Of a DNA stretch of 64,000 nt, positions 1 through 11,641 are shown in pieces. The position numbers were made by a program, and so were the translations under genes. The notes below the pieces were generated by a model. That model saw only the letters and a program-made list of their open reading frames with translations. It searched no databases and was not told the DNA's origin. Origin of the DNA: Alcaligenes sp. SDU_A2 (lineage in GTDB: Bacteria; Pseudomonadota; Gammaproteobacteria; Burkholderiales; Burkholderiaceae_B). The stretch is from contig NZ_CP151273.1 of NCBI RefSeq assembly GCF_038237375.1, positions 2,790,001 through 2,854,000 of the forward strand. Direction: 5' to 3'. How positions within the stretch are numbered: position 1 is the stretch's first letter; each line of letters begins with the position of its first letter.

Positions 1-579
1 CTGCTCGATTATCTGTCCGACGAACCGCGGAACCGCATCCTGGCGGTGCCGGGCAAAGGACTGAACGTGCCGGTATGGATATTGGGCTCCAGCCTGTTCG
101 GGGCACAGCTGGCCGCCGCCCTGGGCTTGCCTTATGCCTTTGCTTCGCACTTCGCCCCCGCTCAGTTAATGCCGGCCATCGACATTTACCGACGGCAGTT
201 CCAGCCCTCCGCCTATCTGACCAAGCCCTATGTCATGTTGGGCTTTAACCTGTTTGCCGCCGACTCTCAGGACCAGGCCCAGTGGCTGGCTTCATCCTGG
301 CAACAATCGTTTGTCAATCTGCGCAGCGGCCGTCCCTCGCAACTCCCACCGCCCGTAGACAACTACTACGAACAATGCAGCCCGCCTGCCCAAGCCCTGC
401 TGGACTCTTTGCAAACCTGTAGCGCCATCGGCGATCCGGCACGCGTGCGCGAACAGATGCAAGCCTTCATACGGCTGACCGGTGCCGACGAGCTGATGCT
501 GAATGCCAATATCTACGACCACCGGCAACGCCTGCGATCGTACGAAATTGCAGCCGAACTGCGCAGCACGCTGACATGA
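1..579 (+). CDS. LLM-class flavin-dependent monooxygenase, C-terminal part
   Basis: This is the 3' part of a gene whose start lies before the window; the frame is open from base 1. The visible ~192 residues look like the C-terminal half of a bacterial luciferase-like (LLM) flavin-dependent oxidoreductase of the MsnO8 type. The clearest marks are a segment reading WILGSSLFGAQLAAALGLPY followed by ASHFAP, typical of the F420/FMN-binding TIM-barrel family. The enzyme would use reduced flavin and oxygen on an unknown substrate. A GTG at 46 could be mistaken for a start, but homology-like sequence runs through it. Its stop overlaps the start of the LysR gene by 4 bases, suggesting co-translation. 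Confidence 0.8.
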   Translation: MLDYLSDEPRNRILAVPGKGLNVPVWILGSSLFGAQLAAALGLPYAFASHFAPAQLMPAIDIYRRQFQPSAYLTKPYVMLGFNLFAADSQDQAQWLASSWQQSFVNLRSGRPSQLPPPVDNYYEQCSPPAQALLDSLQTCSAIGDPARVREQMQAFIRLTGADELMLNANIYDHRQRLRSYEIAAELRSTLT

Positions 580-1487
580 ACGCGCGCCGCCTGCAGGAAA
601 TCGCCCTGCGCTATTTTCTGGAGGTCGCGCGCTGCGGGTCCATTTCCGAAGCGGCCGCCAATCTGCATGTGGCCGCCTCGGCCATCAGCCGCCAGATCAG
701 TGGCCTGGAAGAGAATCTGGGCACGCCGTTGTTCGAACGCCACGCACGCGGCATGACCTTGAACGCTGCCGGTGAACTGTTGGCCGCCCACGCACGGCGC
801 AGCGCCCTGGATGCCGAGCGCACGCTGCACGACATCGCGGCCTTGCAAGGTTTGCAGACCGGTCTGGTACGCATCGCCGCCTCGGAAGGCGTGGCCGCCC
901 AGCTTCTACCCCATTGCATCGGGCAGTTTCGCCAGGCCCACCAGGGCGTGCGCTTTCAACTGGATGTGCTCGGGCCCCAGCACATTTCCATGCTGCTGCT
1001 CAGCGGCCAGATCGACATAGGCATCAAATTCACCCAGACAGCGGAAAAAGACATCAAAGTCCTGTTCCGACGCGATGCTCCTGTTATGGCTTTGGCCGCT
1101 CCCGGCCATCCACTGATGCGCACACAACGCATCAGCCTGAAAACGCTGCTGGCCCACCCCTTGGCCCTGCCTGGCCCCGACACAACGGTGCGGCAAATGC
1201 TGGATGTGGCCTGTAGCGCACAAGATCTGGACTTGCGCCCGGTACTGAGCAGCAACCATATGCATTCGCTGCACCAGTTCGCTCTGTCCGGTGCGGGGGT
1301 CACCGTATCGGCCGAACTGTCGGCCAGACACCTGATCGAGCAAGGTTTGCTGCAAGCTTGCCTGATTCAGGAACGCGTACTGCTTAGCCGCCAGATCGAG
1401 GTCCAGGCCCTGGCGGGACGCCGCCTGCCACCCGCCGTGCGCAGCTTTGTCGACTTCCTGTTGCCGCGCCTGGACAGCCCGGCTTAA
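576..1487 (+). CDS. LysR-family transcriptional regulator
   Basis: A 303-residue protein of normal LysR length. An N-terminal winged helix-turn-helix covers roughly residues 8-67, with the typical run ISEAAANLHVAASAISRQIS and LFERHARGMTLNAAGE. A periplasmic-binding-like effector domain (about 90-295) follows. It starts with an ATGA overlap on the monooxygenase and precedes a Bug binding-protein gene and a GGT-family gene on the same strand. It may therefore control uptake or catabolism of an organic acid or gamma-glutamyl compound; the effector is unknown. Regulator identity is clear; the target is inference. Confidence 0.9.
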   Translation: MNARRLQEIALRYFLEVARCGSISEAAANLHVAASAISRQISGLEENLGTPLFERHARGMTLNAAGELLAAHARRSALDAERTLHDIAALQGLQTGLVRIAASEGVAAQLLPHCIGQFRQAHQGVRFQLDVLGPQHISMLLLSGQIDIGIKFTQTAEKDIKVLFRRDAPVMALAAPGHPLMRTQRISLKTLLAHPLALPGPDTTVRQMLDVACSAQDLDLRPVLSSNHMHSLHQFALSGAGVTVSAELSARHLIEQGLLQACLIQERVLLSRQIEVQALAGRRLPPAVRSFVDFLLPRLDSPA

Positions 1488-1580
1488 CCATTGCCGAAAA
1501 GGCAAACCTGTCCTGCTTATTTCTTGCTGGTTCGGCATCAGTGGCTTTCCTATCATCTCTTTATTACTGGAGGAGCCCTG

Positions 1581-2609
1581 ATGACCACCACACACCCCAC
1601 ATCACTGCCGCCCGGCCAAGCGAACCGACGCAGCCGCTGGTTACGTCCCCTGCGCGCCCTGGCCGGCGCACTATTGGCCAGTGCCTGCCTGAGCGCCCAG
1701 GCCGGCAACTGGCCCGAACGCCCCATTCGCTTGATTGTGCCCTTTCCCACGGGGGGGGCCACCGATGTGATCAGTCGTCTGATCGCCGAGCAAGCCGCCA
1801 AAGAACTGAACGCCAACATCGTGGTGGACAATCGTACCGGCGCAGGCGGCACCATAGGGACTGGCGAAGTAGCCCGCAACAAAGCCGATGGGTACACCCT
1901 GTTGCTGACCACCAGCAGCACGCACGCCGTTGCCCCTCATCTGTACAAATCATTGCCCTATGTGGTGGAGCGAGACTTCACGCCCATCGCTCACTTGGGC
2001 GATGCCGCCAGCGTGCTGCTGGTGACTCCATCCGTACCGGCGACGACGCTGGGCGAACTGATTGCCCATGCACGCGCACAGCCGGGGGAACTGAACTATG
2101 CCAGCAGCGGCAATGGCACCATTGTTCACCTGGGCACCGAAGCCTTTCTGAATCAGGCGGGCATCGAGATGTCGCATGTGCCCTACCGCGGCACCGGACA
2201 GGCCATCAACGACATGCTGGCCGGCTCGATCCATGTCTTGCTTGATGCGATTCCTACCGGCATGCCTTATGTGCGCAGCGGTCAGTTGCGCGCCCTGGCC
2301 GTGACCGGCAGGCAGCGCTCCGCCCTGGCTCCCGAGCTGCCGACATTTCAAGAGGCTGGATTGCCCGACTACGAATCCCTGACCTGGTTCGGTCTTTATG
2401 CTCCGGCAGGATTGCCCGACGAGATCCGGGACAAGGTGTATGCTGCTTTTAACGCCAGCATCCAGAACGACGCCGTTCGCCAGCGTCTGCAAAGCCTGGG
2501 CGTAGACGCGCCGCGCAGCACCAGCCGGGATGAGTTCATCACTCTGGTGCGCGAGGACAGCCTGCGCTGGAAGCGCCTGATCGATGCCGCCGGCGTACAC
2601 ATTCAATAA
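1581..2609 (+). CDS. Bug-family (TctC-like) tripartite tricarboxylate transporter binding protein
   Basis: A 342-residue secreted solute-binding protein. The start chosen is ATG 1581, preceded by a GGAGG-like site at 1569-1574; a longer reading from 1491 lacks such a site and would bury the signal peptide. The N-terminus has arginines, then a hydrophobic core ending ACLSAQAG, a signal peptide. The mature part begins WPERPIRLIVPFPTGG, the hallmark of Bug proteins, and contains the usual IVVDNRTGAGGTIGTGEVA loop. Bug proteins bind carboxylates such as citrate, amino acids or amides in the periplasm. No TctA/TctB membrane genes are adjacent, as is common for this over-expanded Bordetella/Alcaligenes family. 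Confidence 0.92.
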   Translation: MTTTHPTSLPPGQANRRSRWLRPLRALAGALLASACLSAQAGNWPERPIRLIVPFPTGGATDVISRLIAEQAAKELNANIVVDNRTGAGGTIGTGEVARNKADGYTLLLTTSSTHAVAPHLYKSLPYVVERDFTPIAHLGDAASVLLVTPSVPATTLGELIAHARAQPGELNYASSGNGTIVHLGTEAFLNQAGIEMSHVPYRGTGQAINDMLAGSIHVLLDAIPTGMPYVRSGQLRALAVTGRQRSALAPELPTFQEAGLPDYESLTWFGLYAPAGLPDEIRDKVYAAFNASIQNDAVRQRLQSLGVDAPRSTSRDEFITLVREDSLRWKRLIDAAGVHIQ

Positions 2610-2628
2610 CGACACGACAGAGCACCGC

Positions 2629-4215
2629 ATGGACTGGACCAATCCTTACCCTTCATCACGATCGGCCGTGCTGGGCCGCAATATGGTCAGCACATCACAC
2701 CCGCTGGCCGCCCAGGCCGGACTGCGCATGCTGCTGTCTGGCGGCAACGCAGTCGATGCCGCACTGGCTGCCGCCCAGACCCTGACCGTGGTCGAGCCCA
2801 CGGGCTGCGGCATAGGCAGCGATGCCTTCGCCATTGTCTGGGACGGCCAGCAACTGCACGGCCTGAATGCCTCGGGCCGCGCCCCGCGTGCCTGGACGCC
2901 CGAGCGTTTCCAGGGTCGCGAGCAAATGCCCGACAAAGGCTGGGAAAGCGTCACCGTGCCCGGTGCCGTCTCCGCCTGGGCAGAGTTGTCCAATCGATTC
3001 GGCGCACTGAGCATGGAACAGGTCGCGGCCCCTGCCATCCACTATGCCCGCGAAGGCTTTGCCGTTTCGCCCATTATCGCCCGCCTCTGGGAGCTGGGCC
3101 GATTGCGCCTGGGCGATCAACCCGGCTTTGCGCAAGCCTTCCTGCCCGAAGGACGGGCTCCCGCCGCGGGCCAGTGGTACCGAAATCAGGATCAGGCCGA
3201 TACGCTCGAGCGCATCGCCGCCACGCAAGGCCGCGACTTCTATACCGGCGAGTTGGCCAAACGGATTGCCGCCTTTTCTCAAGCGCATGGCGGCGCTCTG
3301 ACTGAACAGGACTTGGCCGAGCACCGCGCCAACTGGTGCGGCACCATCAGCCGCCCATTCGCCCATTCTGTGTTGCACGAAATTCCACCCAACGGCCAGG
3401 GACTGGCGGCGCTGATGGCATTGGGCATCCTGGAGCACGCAGGCATAGGGCGCGAACCCCTGGACCATGCCGATACCGTACACCTGAGCATCGAAGCCAT
3501 GAAACTGGCCTTTGCCGACCTGTACGAGCACCACGCCGACCTGGAACATATGCGCCACCCGCCCGAGCACCTGCTGGACGATGCGTACCTGCGCGAACGC
3601 GCTGCACTGATACGGCGCGACCAGGCCGGCGACCCGGGACATGGCCTGCCCGGCCCGTCCGGCACCGTCTATGTCACCGCCGCCGACGCCAGCGGCATGA
3701 TGGTGTCCTTGATTCAGTCCAACTACATGGGCTTCGGATCGGGCGTGGTGGTGCCAGGCACCGGCATCAGCCTGCAAAACCGGGGGCATGGCTTCAGTCT
3801 GCGTCCCGATCATGTCAATCTGGTGGCTGGGGGCAAACGCCCGTCGCACACGATTATTCCGGCTTTTGCCATGAATGCAGACGGGACGCCGCAAATGTCC
3901 TTTGGCGTCATGGGTGGCCCGTTCCAGTCCCAGGGCCATGTGCAAATGGCCTTGCGGGTGCTGCTGTACGGCCAGAATCCGCAGGCAGCGGCCGATGCGC
4001 CACGCTGGCGCGTCACCGGTGGGCGCGGCGTGGCCGTGGAACCGGATTTCGATCCCGTCGTCATCCAGTCCTTGCGTGAACGCGGTCACGACATACAGGT
4101 GGAAAGCGGCAGCGGCGTGTTTGCCTTTGGCGGTGCGCAATTGATTCTGCGTCAGGGCGAACACTACGTGGGCGGCTCGGACCCCCGCAAAGACGGCCAG
4201 GTCGCCGCGTTCTGA
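2629..4215 (+). CDS. Gamma-glutamyltransferase-family N-terminal nucleophile hydrolase
   Basis: A 528-residue protein of the gamma-glutamyltranspeptidase/cephalosporin acylase family, which is made as a precursor and self-cleaves before a catalytic threonine. The likely nucleophile is Thr346 in GPSGTVYVTAADASG, matching the conserved T-x-x-x-V-x-D-x-x-G pattern. C-terminal motifs GKRPSHTIIPAF and MSFGVMGGPFQSQGH are also family hallmarks. ATG 2629 is preferred over an in-frame codon at 2584 inside the preceding gene. There is no obvious signal peptide, unlike E. coli Ggt, so cytoplasmic action is likely. Its position 19 bases after the Bug gene suggests one uptake and processing operon. The substrate is unknown. 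Confidence 0.88.
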   Translation: MDWTNPYPSSRSAVLGRNMVSTSHPLAAQAGLRMLLSGGNAVDAALAAAQTLTVVEPTGCGIGSDAFAIVWDGQQLHGLNASGRAPRAWTPERFQGREQMPDKGWESVTVPGAVSAWAELSNRFGALSMEQVAAPAIHYAREGFAVSPIIARLWELGRLRLGDQPGFAQAFLPEGRAPAAGQWYRNQDQADTLERIAATQGRDFYTGELAKRIAAFSQAHGGALTEQDLAEHRANWCGTISRPFAHSVLHEIPPNGQGLAALMALGILEHAGIGREPLDHADTVHLSIEAMKLAFADLYEHHADLEHMRHPPEHLLDDAYLRERAALIRRDQAGDPGHGLPGPSGTVYVTAADASGMMVSLIQSNYMGFGSGVVVPGTGISLQNRGHGFSLRPDHVNLVAGGKRPSHTIIPAFAMNADGTPQMSFGVMGGPFQSQGHVQMALRVLLYGQNPQAAADAPRWRVTGGRGVAVEPDFDPVVIQSLRERGHDIQVESGSGVFAFGGAQLILRQGEHYVGGSDPRKDGQVAAF

Positions 4216-4375
4216 CCCGGCACAGAGGCGGCGCGGCATCCATCTGCTGCGCCCCTGCCAAACAAACGCAGCGCACAACGGCAGCGCCGCGACCGGCACG
4301 GGAATTTCACGCCAATGCAACCCGGCGTGCGTTACGATCGGAACGCGCCGCCTTTAACCTGCAGGCGACGCTTCC

Positions 4376-6268
<1,893 letters not shown>

Positions 6269-6339
6269 GCCCTGGCCTGAGCACAAAAAAATGTACTGAC
6301 GTAGACTTAGGCTGCCATTAGAATCCACGCAAGCTGATT

Positions 6340-6370
6340 GCTTCGCCGCCCTGCGGCGAAGCTTTTTTTT
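6340..6370 (+). terminator. Rho-independent terminator after the ABC exporter
   Basis: A perfect 10-bp inverted repeat, GCTTCGCCGC and GCGGCGAAGC, is separated by three bases and followed by eight T. It ends the ABC exporter transcript 70 bases after its stop and lies just upstream of nagB. Confidence 0.88.
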
Positions 6371-6407
6371 CAATCCGATTCGCTTTTACACGCAGACACT
6401 CGACACT

Positions 6408-7172
6408 ATGTTCCTTGTCTTTCCTGACTCCGACGCCATCGCCCGTCACCTTAGCGCACGCCTGGTCGAACTCATCCGCAACGATCCGCAGGCCGTCCTT
6501 GGACTGGCCACCGGCGGGACTATGGAGCCCATCTACGCCCGTTTCGTCCAGCAAGCCAAGGACAGCAAGCTGGATGTGTCGCGCGTCAGCAGCTTCAATC
6601 TGGACGAATATGTGGGCCTGTCGGCAGTGCATCCGCAAAGCTACAACCATTACATGCACCAGCATTTGTTCAATCACCTGGCCTTCGATGAGGCGCGCCT
6701 GCGTCTACCCGACGGCCTGAGCGTAGAGCTTGAGCAGCATTGCCAGGACTATTCGGATGCGATTGCCGCGCACGGTGGTGTCGCCCTGCAACTTTTGGGC
6801 GTGGGTACCAACGGTCATATCGGCTTTAATGAACCGGGCACGCCCTTTGACAGCCGCACGCACGTGGTTGCGCTGTCCGAACGCACGCGCGTGGATAACA
6901 GCCGGTTTTTTGATTCCATGGACCAGGTGCCCGCATCGGCCATTACCATGGGCATACACGACATTCTGAGCGCGCGCGAAATCGTGCTGGTGGTCACCGG
7001 TGAACACAAGGCGCGCACGATGCTCAATTACCAGAACGGCGGCATTACCGAAGCGCTGCCGTTTACCGCCCTTAAACGCCATGCCAATGTCCACATCCTG
7101 CTGGACGAAGCCGCCGCCAGCCTGCTGGATGACCAGGCCTGCCGTCGTGTCGTGCAGCCCACCTGCGCCTAA
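6408..7172 (+). CDS. nagB: Glucosamine-6-phosphate deaminase
   Basis: A 254-residue NagB (266 in E. coli). It converts glucosamine-6-phosphate to fructose-6-phosphate and ammonia in amino-sugar catabolism, in the cytoplasm. Seen motifs include LATGGTMEPIY (phosphate binding), SSFNLDEYVGL with the catalytic Asp, and GVGTNGHIGFNEPG with the catalytic Asp/His/Glu cluster. No nagA, nagE or GntR-type regulator lies next to it, so it appears as a single gene downstream of a terminator. Allosteric residues were not checked. Confidence 0.95.
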   Translation: MFLVFPDSDAIARHLSARLVELIRNDPQAVLGLATGGTMEPIYARFVQQAKDSKLDVSRVSSFNLDEYVGLSAVHPQSYNHYMHQHLFNHLAFDEARLRLPDGLSVELEQHCQDYSDAIAAHGGVALQLLGVGTNGHIGFNEPGTPFDSRTHVVALSERTRVDNSRFFDSMDQVPASAITMGIHDILSAREIVLVVTGEHKARTMLNYQNGGITEALPFTALKRHANVHILLDEAAASLLDDQACRRVVQPTCA

Positions 7173-7373
7173 GGCCCTTGCCGCGTGATGCACGCGGCGC
7201 AAATCGGAACACGGCGCAGGCTTGCGCGCCATCGTTGCAATCGGGCGCGGCGACCTACGCTCTTAATCCCGCCGCCCTTCCTGTCTCTTCACTGTTTATC
7301 AACGAGCATGTCGCCATGATGCGAAGATGCCGGCGCCAGTGTCGCGCCGCCCCTTTGCCTCTTGATTGGTCAC

Positions 7374-8534
7374 ATGAACTCTCTTGCTGCCTGGTTGACA
7401 CGTCGTCGGCTCCTGCTCTCTGGACTGATCCTGCTACCCGCCGTCTTCTGGCTTGTGCAGCAGACCGATCCAGCCTCCACCGACATTTCTGCGGCCCCGC
7501 CATCGGTCAGCACTGCCGTGGCGCAGCAAGCACAATGGTCCCGGTCGCTGCGCATCTTCGGCACGCTGGTTGCCAAAAATGAAATTGCCATCAGCAGCGC
7601 TCAATCCCAACTGCGTATTGTCCGCATCCTGGCCGAAGAAGGCGACCAAGTCGATGCCGGACAGATACTGGCCGAACTGGATGATGGCGAACAACTGGCA
7701 CTGGTAAACCAAGCCAAAGCAGAACTCAAACAGGCCGAGGCGGGGCTGCGCGAACAAAAGGCCGAGTATGAAGAGGCGCGCGGCCACCACGCGCGACTCA
7801 GTGCCCTGGGCACCGGTCCGATCAGCGCCCAACTGATCGATGAGCAAAAGATGCGGGCGCGGACAGCCCTGGCACGCCTGCACGCCGCTCAATCGCAAGT
7901 CAATCACGCTCAGGCCAGCCTCAAGCAGACACAGGAACAACTCGACAAGACCATCATATACGCCCCCGAGCCCGGACTGATATTGCGGCGTCATGCCCAG
8001 GAGGGGGCCGTCAGCGGTGCCCAGCCCCTGTTCATTCTGGCCGCGCAAGGCACCCTGGAGCTGGAAGGAGAACTGCCCGCCGGGGACCTGGCCCAATTGC
8101 AGACCGGTCTGCCCGCCCGCATCCAGTTGCCCGCCCACGAACAACCGCTGCCAGGACAAGTCAGGTTGGTTGCCGTGCGCGTCGATCCCTATTCGCGCTT
8201 GGGCAAAGTGCGTATTGCCCTGGACGAAACCGTCGGCCCGGCCCGGGCTGGACTGTTTGCCCATGCCTTGCTGGATTTGCCCGTGCGCCGCCTGCCGGTC
8301 GTCGTGCCTGCCAACAGCATTGTTGCCGATGCTTCCGGCCGTCTGTCCGTATTGGTGGTCGGCGCAGATCGCACCGTCAGCCGACGCCAGGTACAAATCG
8401 GTGAATACAAGCAAGACCTGGTGGAAATCCGCTCCGGCCTGCAGGCCGGCGAACAGGTCGTCGCTCAAGCCGCCGCCCTGCTGCGCGACGGTCAGGAAAT
8501 CACCCCAATCAGCCAGGCCTCTGACGCCCCATGA
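7374..8534 (+). CDS. RND efflux periplasmic adaptor (membrane fusion protein)
   Basis: A 386-residue HlyD/AcrA-type adaptor. The start is taken as ATG 7374; a TTG 12 bases upstream is less likely. The N-terminus has an Arg-rich stretch then a membrane anchor (LLLSGLILLPAVFWLV). A lipoyl/barrel-sandwich half follows (LRIVRILAEEGDQVDAGQIL), then an alpha-helical hairpin rich in Ala/Gln/Lys (about 95-165) and a beta-barrel. It links an inner-membrane RND pump to an outer-membrane channel. Its stop overlaps the pump gene start by 4 bases. Confidence 0.9.
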   Translation: MNSLAAWLTRRRLLLSGLILLPAVFWLVQQTDPASTDISAAPPSVSTAVAQQAQWSRSLRIFGTLVAKNEIAISSAQSQLRIVRILAEEGDQVDAGQILAELDDGEQLALVNQAKAELKQAEAGLREQKAEYEEARGHHARLSALGTGPISAQLIDEQKMRARTALARLHAAQSQVNHAQASLKQTQEQLDKTIIYAPEPGLILRRHAQEGAVSGAQPLFILAAQGTLELEGELPAGDLAQLQTGLPARIQLPAHEQPLPGQVRLVAVRVDPYSRLGKVRIALDETVGPARAGLFAHALLDLPVRRLPVVVPANSIVADASGRLSVLVVGADRTVSRRQVQIGEYKQDLVEIRSGLQAGEQVVAQAAALLRDGQEITPISQASDAP

Positions 8535-11500
8535 ATTTTCAGTTGTCCTCGTGGGCGATACGCCGCCCCGTCCCTACGATCGTGCTGTTCCTGATTCTGA
8601 CTTTATGCGGATGGCTGGCCTTCAAGATACTGCCCATTCAGGCCAGTCCCCAGGTCAGCTTTCCTGTGGTGTCGATCTCCATCGCGCAAGCCGGCGCGGC
8701 ACCCAGCGAGCTGGAATTAGATGTGGCGCGTCCTATCGAAGACGTGCTGGCTGCGCTACCCGGCCTGAAACGCATCAGCTCCACCTTGAGCGATGGACTC
8801 TACCAAGGCAGTGTCGAGTTTCAACTCGATGTGAATCCGGATCGCGCCGTCAACGATGTGCGCGATGCCATCGCCAAAGTACGGGCGGAACTGCCCGGCT
8901 CCATCCAGGAACCCCAGATCAGCCGGGTCGATGTCGAGGACGAAGCGCTGAGCTACTACGCTGTCGCGGGGGACGGGCAGTCTGCGTCCGATCTGTCCTG
9001 GTTCGTCGACAATACCGTGCGCCGCGCCTTGCTGGCGGTGCCCGGCGTCGAGCAGGTCGAGCGCATGGGCGGCGTACGACGCGAAATCCGGGTCGAACTC
9101 AAGCCCGAACGCTTGCTGGCTCTGGGCATCAGCGCCGCCGAAATCAATACGCAATTGCGGCATCTGAACGTCAATCTGCCCAGCGGCCGCGCCCAGCTGC
9201 ACGGCCAGGAACAAGCCATACGGACATTGGGAGGGCAGCCCGACCTGCAAGCACTGGCCGCCTTGCCCATCAGCCTGGGCAATCAACGCTGGGCTCGTCT
9301 GTCCGAACTGGCTGATGTCCAGGACGGACACGAAGAGATTCGCCAGCAAGCCCGCTTGAACCAACAGCCCGTCGTGGGCTTTGCCATCTATCGCGCCAAG
9401 AGCGCCAGCGATACGGTGGTCGACCAGCACGTACGCCAGGCGCTGGCGCAGTTACAGGAGCGCGAGCCCCATATAAAGGTCACGCCAATTCTGACATTGG
9501 TGGACTACACCTACGACAGTTTCAAGACATCCATGACGGCGCTGTTGGAAGGGGCTGTGCTGACCGTACTGGTCGTGCTGATCTTCTTGCGCAATCGACG
9601 GGCAACACTGGTTGCAGCCCTTGCCTTGCCGCTGTCCATCCTGCCCACCTTCGCCGTCATGGCGCTGCTGGGCTATACCCTGAACAGCATTACCTTGCTG
9701 GCCCTGACACTGGTGATCGGCATTCTGGTCGATGACGCCATCGTCGAGATCGAGAACATTGAACGTCATCTGGCCATGGGCAAGCGTCCCTTTCAGGCAG
9801 CCATCGACGCAGCTGACGCCATCGGCCCCGCCGTTATTGCGATTACCGCCGCCATTGTCGCAGTGTTCTTGCCGGTCAGCTTTATCGGCGGCTATATCGG
9901 CCAATACTTCGAGCAATTCGGGGTGACCGTCTCTGCCGCCGTTCTGGCCTCGCTGCTCGTGGCCCGCCTGGCCACGCCCTTGCTGGCCGCTTATCTGCTA
10001 CAGCCTGCCGACGCCTCTCATTGCGAGCGGCAAGGGCCTTGGATGAGCCGCTATCTGACACTGCTGTCCCTGGCCTTGCGCCACCGCCGTTTGACGCTAC
10101 TCTGCGGAGTCGGTGTACTCGCCCTGTCCTTGCTGCTCGTACCGCTTCTGCCCTCGGGCTTTCTACCCGCCTCTGATGTGGGCATCAGCCATTTGAACGT
10201 CACATTGCCCCCTGGCTCGACGCTGCAACAAACCGACCACCGTCTGCAGGATCTAAGCCGCATCATCCAAGAACACGAGGACGTATCCGCCGTGTTTGCG
10301 ACTGCAGGCGGCACAGACTCCAGCGGCGCGCAGGACGTATCACGAGGACGCCTGTTGATACGTCTTAAACCCTATAAACAGCGCAACCACAGCCAAAATG
10401 AAGTCGAACAGCAATTGCACGACAAGCTGGCCGGATTCAGCGATCTGCGCTATTTCTTCAGAGGACGCGGCGAAGAGCGCGATCTGAGCATCACCCTGCT
10501 GGGCACCAACCCGCAACTACTGTCGCACACCGCCCACGAACTGGCTGCACAGATGCGCACACTGCCCGGCTTGGCCGGCGTACATGTCAACGAACCGTTG
10601 CTGCGCCCCGAGCTGCGTGTTCAGATCAATGCCGAACAGGCTGCCCTAAGCGGGGTAACGAGCACGCAAATCGGCACCGCGCTGCGCGTAGCCACCATAG
10701 GCGAAACCGATACGGAGTCGGCCCGTTTTTCCTTGCCGGACCGCCAGGTGCCCATACGCGTCCTGATTCAACCAGCCATGCGCGAGGACCTGGATACCCT
10801 GCGTCTGCTGCGCATTCCCAATGGCACCGCAGACCATGCCATAGGACTGCTGACCGTGGCCGATTTACATATGGGTGCCGGGCCGGCGCGCATCGACAGG
10901 CTGGATCGCCAGCAACGCATCTCGGTCGGTGCCGATCTGCTGCCCGGCCACACCCTGGGGCAGGCGCTTGAAAAAATCGATGCCTTGCCCGCCTTGCAGT
11001 CTTTGCCGGCAGGCATCAGCCGCAGCGATACTGGCGATGTCGAGATGATGCAGGAAATGTTCGACAAGTTCGGACTGGCCATGGGCTTTGGCGTGCTGAT
11101 GGTATACGCCGTGCTGGTGCTGCTGTTTCGCGATTTTCTGCAACCCATCACCATTCTGGTGGCGCTGCCTCTGTCCATCGTCGGCGCCATTGGCGGGCTG
11201 TTGTTGTACCAGGCGGCATTGGATCTGGCCTCGATCATCGGCATCCTGATGCTGATGGGCATTGTGACCAAGAACTCCATTCTTCTGGTGGAGTTCGCTG
11301 GCCGTAAACGCGAACAAGGCATGGACCTGAGCAGTGCTCTGATGCAGGCCGGCCGCGAACGCGCCCGCCCCATTATCATGACCACGCTGGCCATGGTGGC
11401 CGGCATGATGCCCACTCTGTTTCTGAGCGGTGCCGACGCCGGGTTCCGTTCGCCGATGGCCGCCGCCGTCATCGGTGGCTTGATCAGCTCGACCGTTCTA

Positions 11501-11641
11501 AGCCTGATTTTCGTGCCTGTCGTCTATAGCTATATGGATCAGCTCTGGCGCTGGCTTGGCCGCCGGCTAAGCCGCCTGTCCAGCGTTACCGACAAGGACA
11601 GGCAACTAGCCGAAGCGCGGGCGTCGGGCCGGCAGGATTAA
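8531..11641 (+). CDS. RND (HAE1-type) multidrug efflux permease
   Basis: A 1036-residue RND pump with the standard repeat of 12 membrane helices and two large periplasmic loops. The proton-relay helix 4 carries GILVDDAIVEIENIERHL; the second half has GIVTKNSILLVEFA. It exports drugs or other small molecules using the proton gradient as a homotrimer. It is co-translated with the adaptor. Its stop is directly adjacent to the convergent stop of an outer-membrane factor gene, so no channel gene is in its own operon. The substrate cannot be read from sequence. Confidence 0.93.
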   Translation: MNFQLSSWAIRRPVPTIVLFLILTLCGWLAFKILPIQASPQVSFPVVSISIAQAGAAPSELELDVARPIEDVLAALPGLKRISSTLSDGLYQGSVEFQLDVNPDRAVNDVRDAIAKVRAELPGSIQEPQISRVDVEDEALSYYAVAGDGQSASDLSWFVDNTVRRALLAVPGVEQVERMGGVRREIRVELKPERLLALGISAAEINTQLRHLNVNLPSGRAQLHGQEQAIRTLGGQPDLQALAALPISLGNQRWARLSELADVQDGHEEIRQQARLNQQPVVGFAIYRAKSASDTVVDQHVRQALAQLQEREPHIKVTPILTLVDYTYDSFKTSMTALLEGAVLTVLVVLIFLRNRRATLVAALALPLSILPTFAVMALLGYTLNSITLLALTLVIGILVDDAIVEIENIERHLAMGKRPFQAAIDAADAIGPAVIAITAAIVAVFLPVSFIGGYIGQYFEQFGVTVSAAVLASLLVARLATPLLAAYLLQPADASHCERQGPWMSRYLTLLSLALRHRRLTLLCGVGVLALSLLLVPLLPSGFLPASDVGISHLNVTLPPGSTLQQTDHRLQDLSRIIQEHEDVSAVFATAGGTDSSGAQDVSRGRLLIRLKPYKQRNHSQNEVEQQLHDKLAGFSDLRYFFRGRGEERDLSITLLGTNPQLLSHTAHELAAQMRTLPGLAGVHVNEPLLRPELRVQINAEQAALSGVTSTQIGTALRVATIGETDTESARFSLPDRQVPIRVLIQPAMREDLDTLRLLRIPNGTADHAIGLLTVADLHMGAGPARIDRLDRQQRISVGADLLPGHTLGQALEKIDALPALQSLPAGISRSDTGDVEMMQEMFDKFGLAMGFGVLMVYAVLVLLFRDFLQPITILVALPLSIVGAIGGLLLYQAALDLASIIGILMLMGIVTKNSILLVEFAGRKREQGMDLSSALMQAGRERARPIIMTTLAMVAGMMPTLFLSGADAGFRSPMAAAVIGGLISSTVLSLIFVPVVYSYMDQLWRWLGRRLSRLSSVTDKDRQLAEARASGRQD

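Noticed and set aside
2695-4320. 541-codon minus-strand frame opposite the GGT gene, and similar long antisense frames opposite the exporter (4868-6373) and mutS (27393-28778)
   Set aside because: These are GC-rich antisense shadows of strong plus-strand genes, with low-complexity His/Gln/Gly composition and no family resemblance.
7178-7582. 134-codon plus-strand frame between nagB and the RND adaptor
   Set aside because: It has no ribosome site, cysteine/arginine-rich composition, and overlaps the well-supported adaptor gene in another frame.
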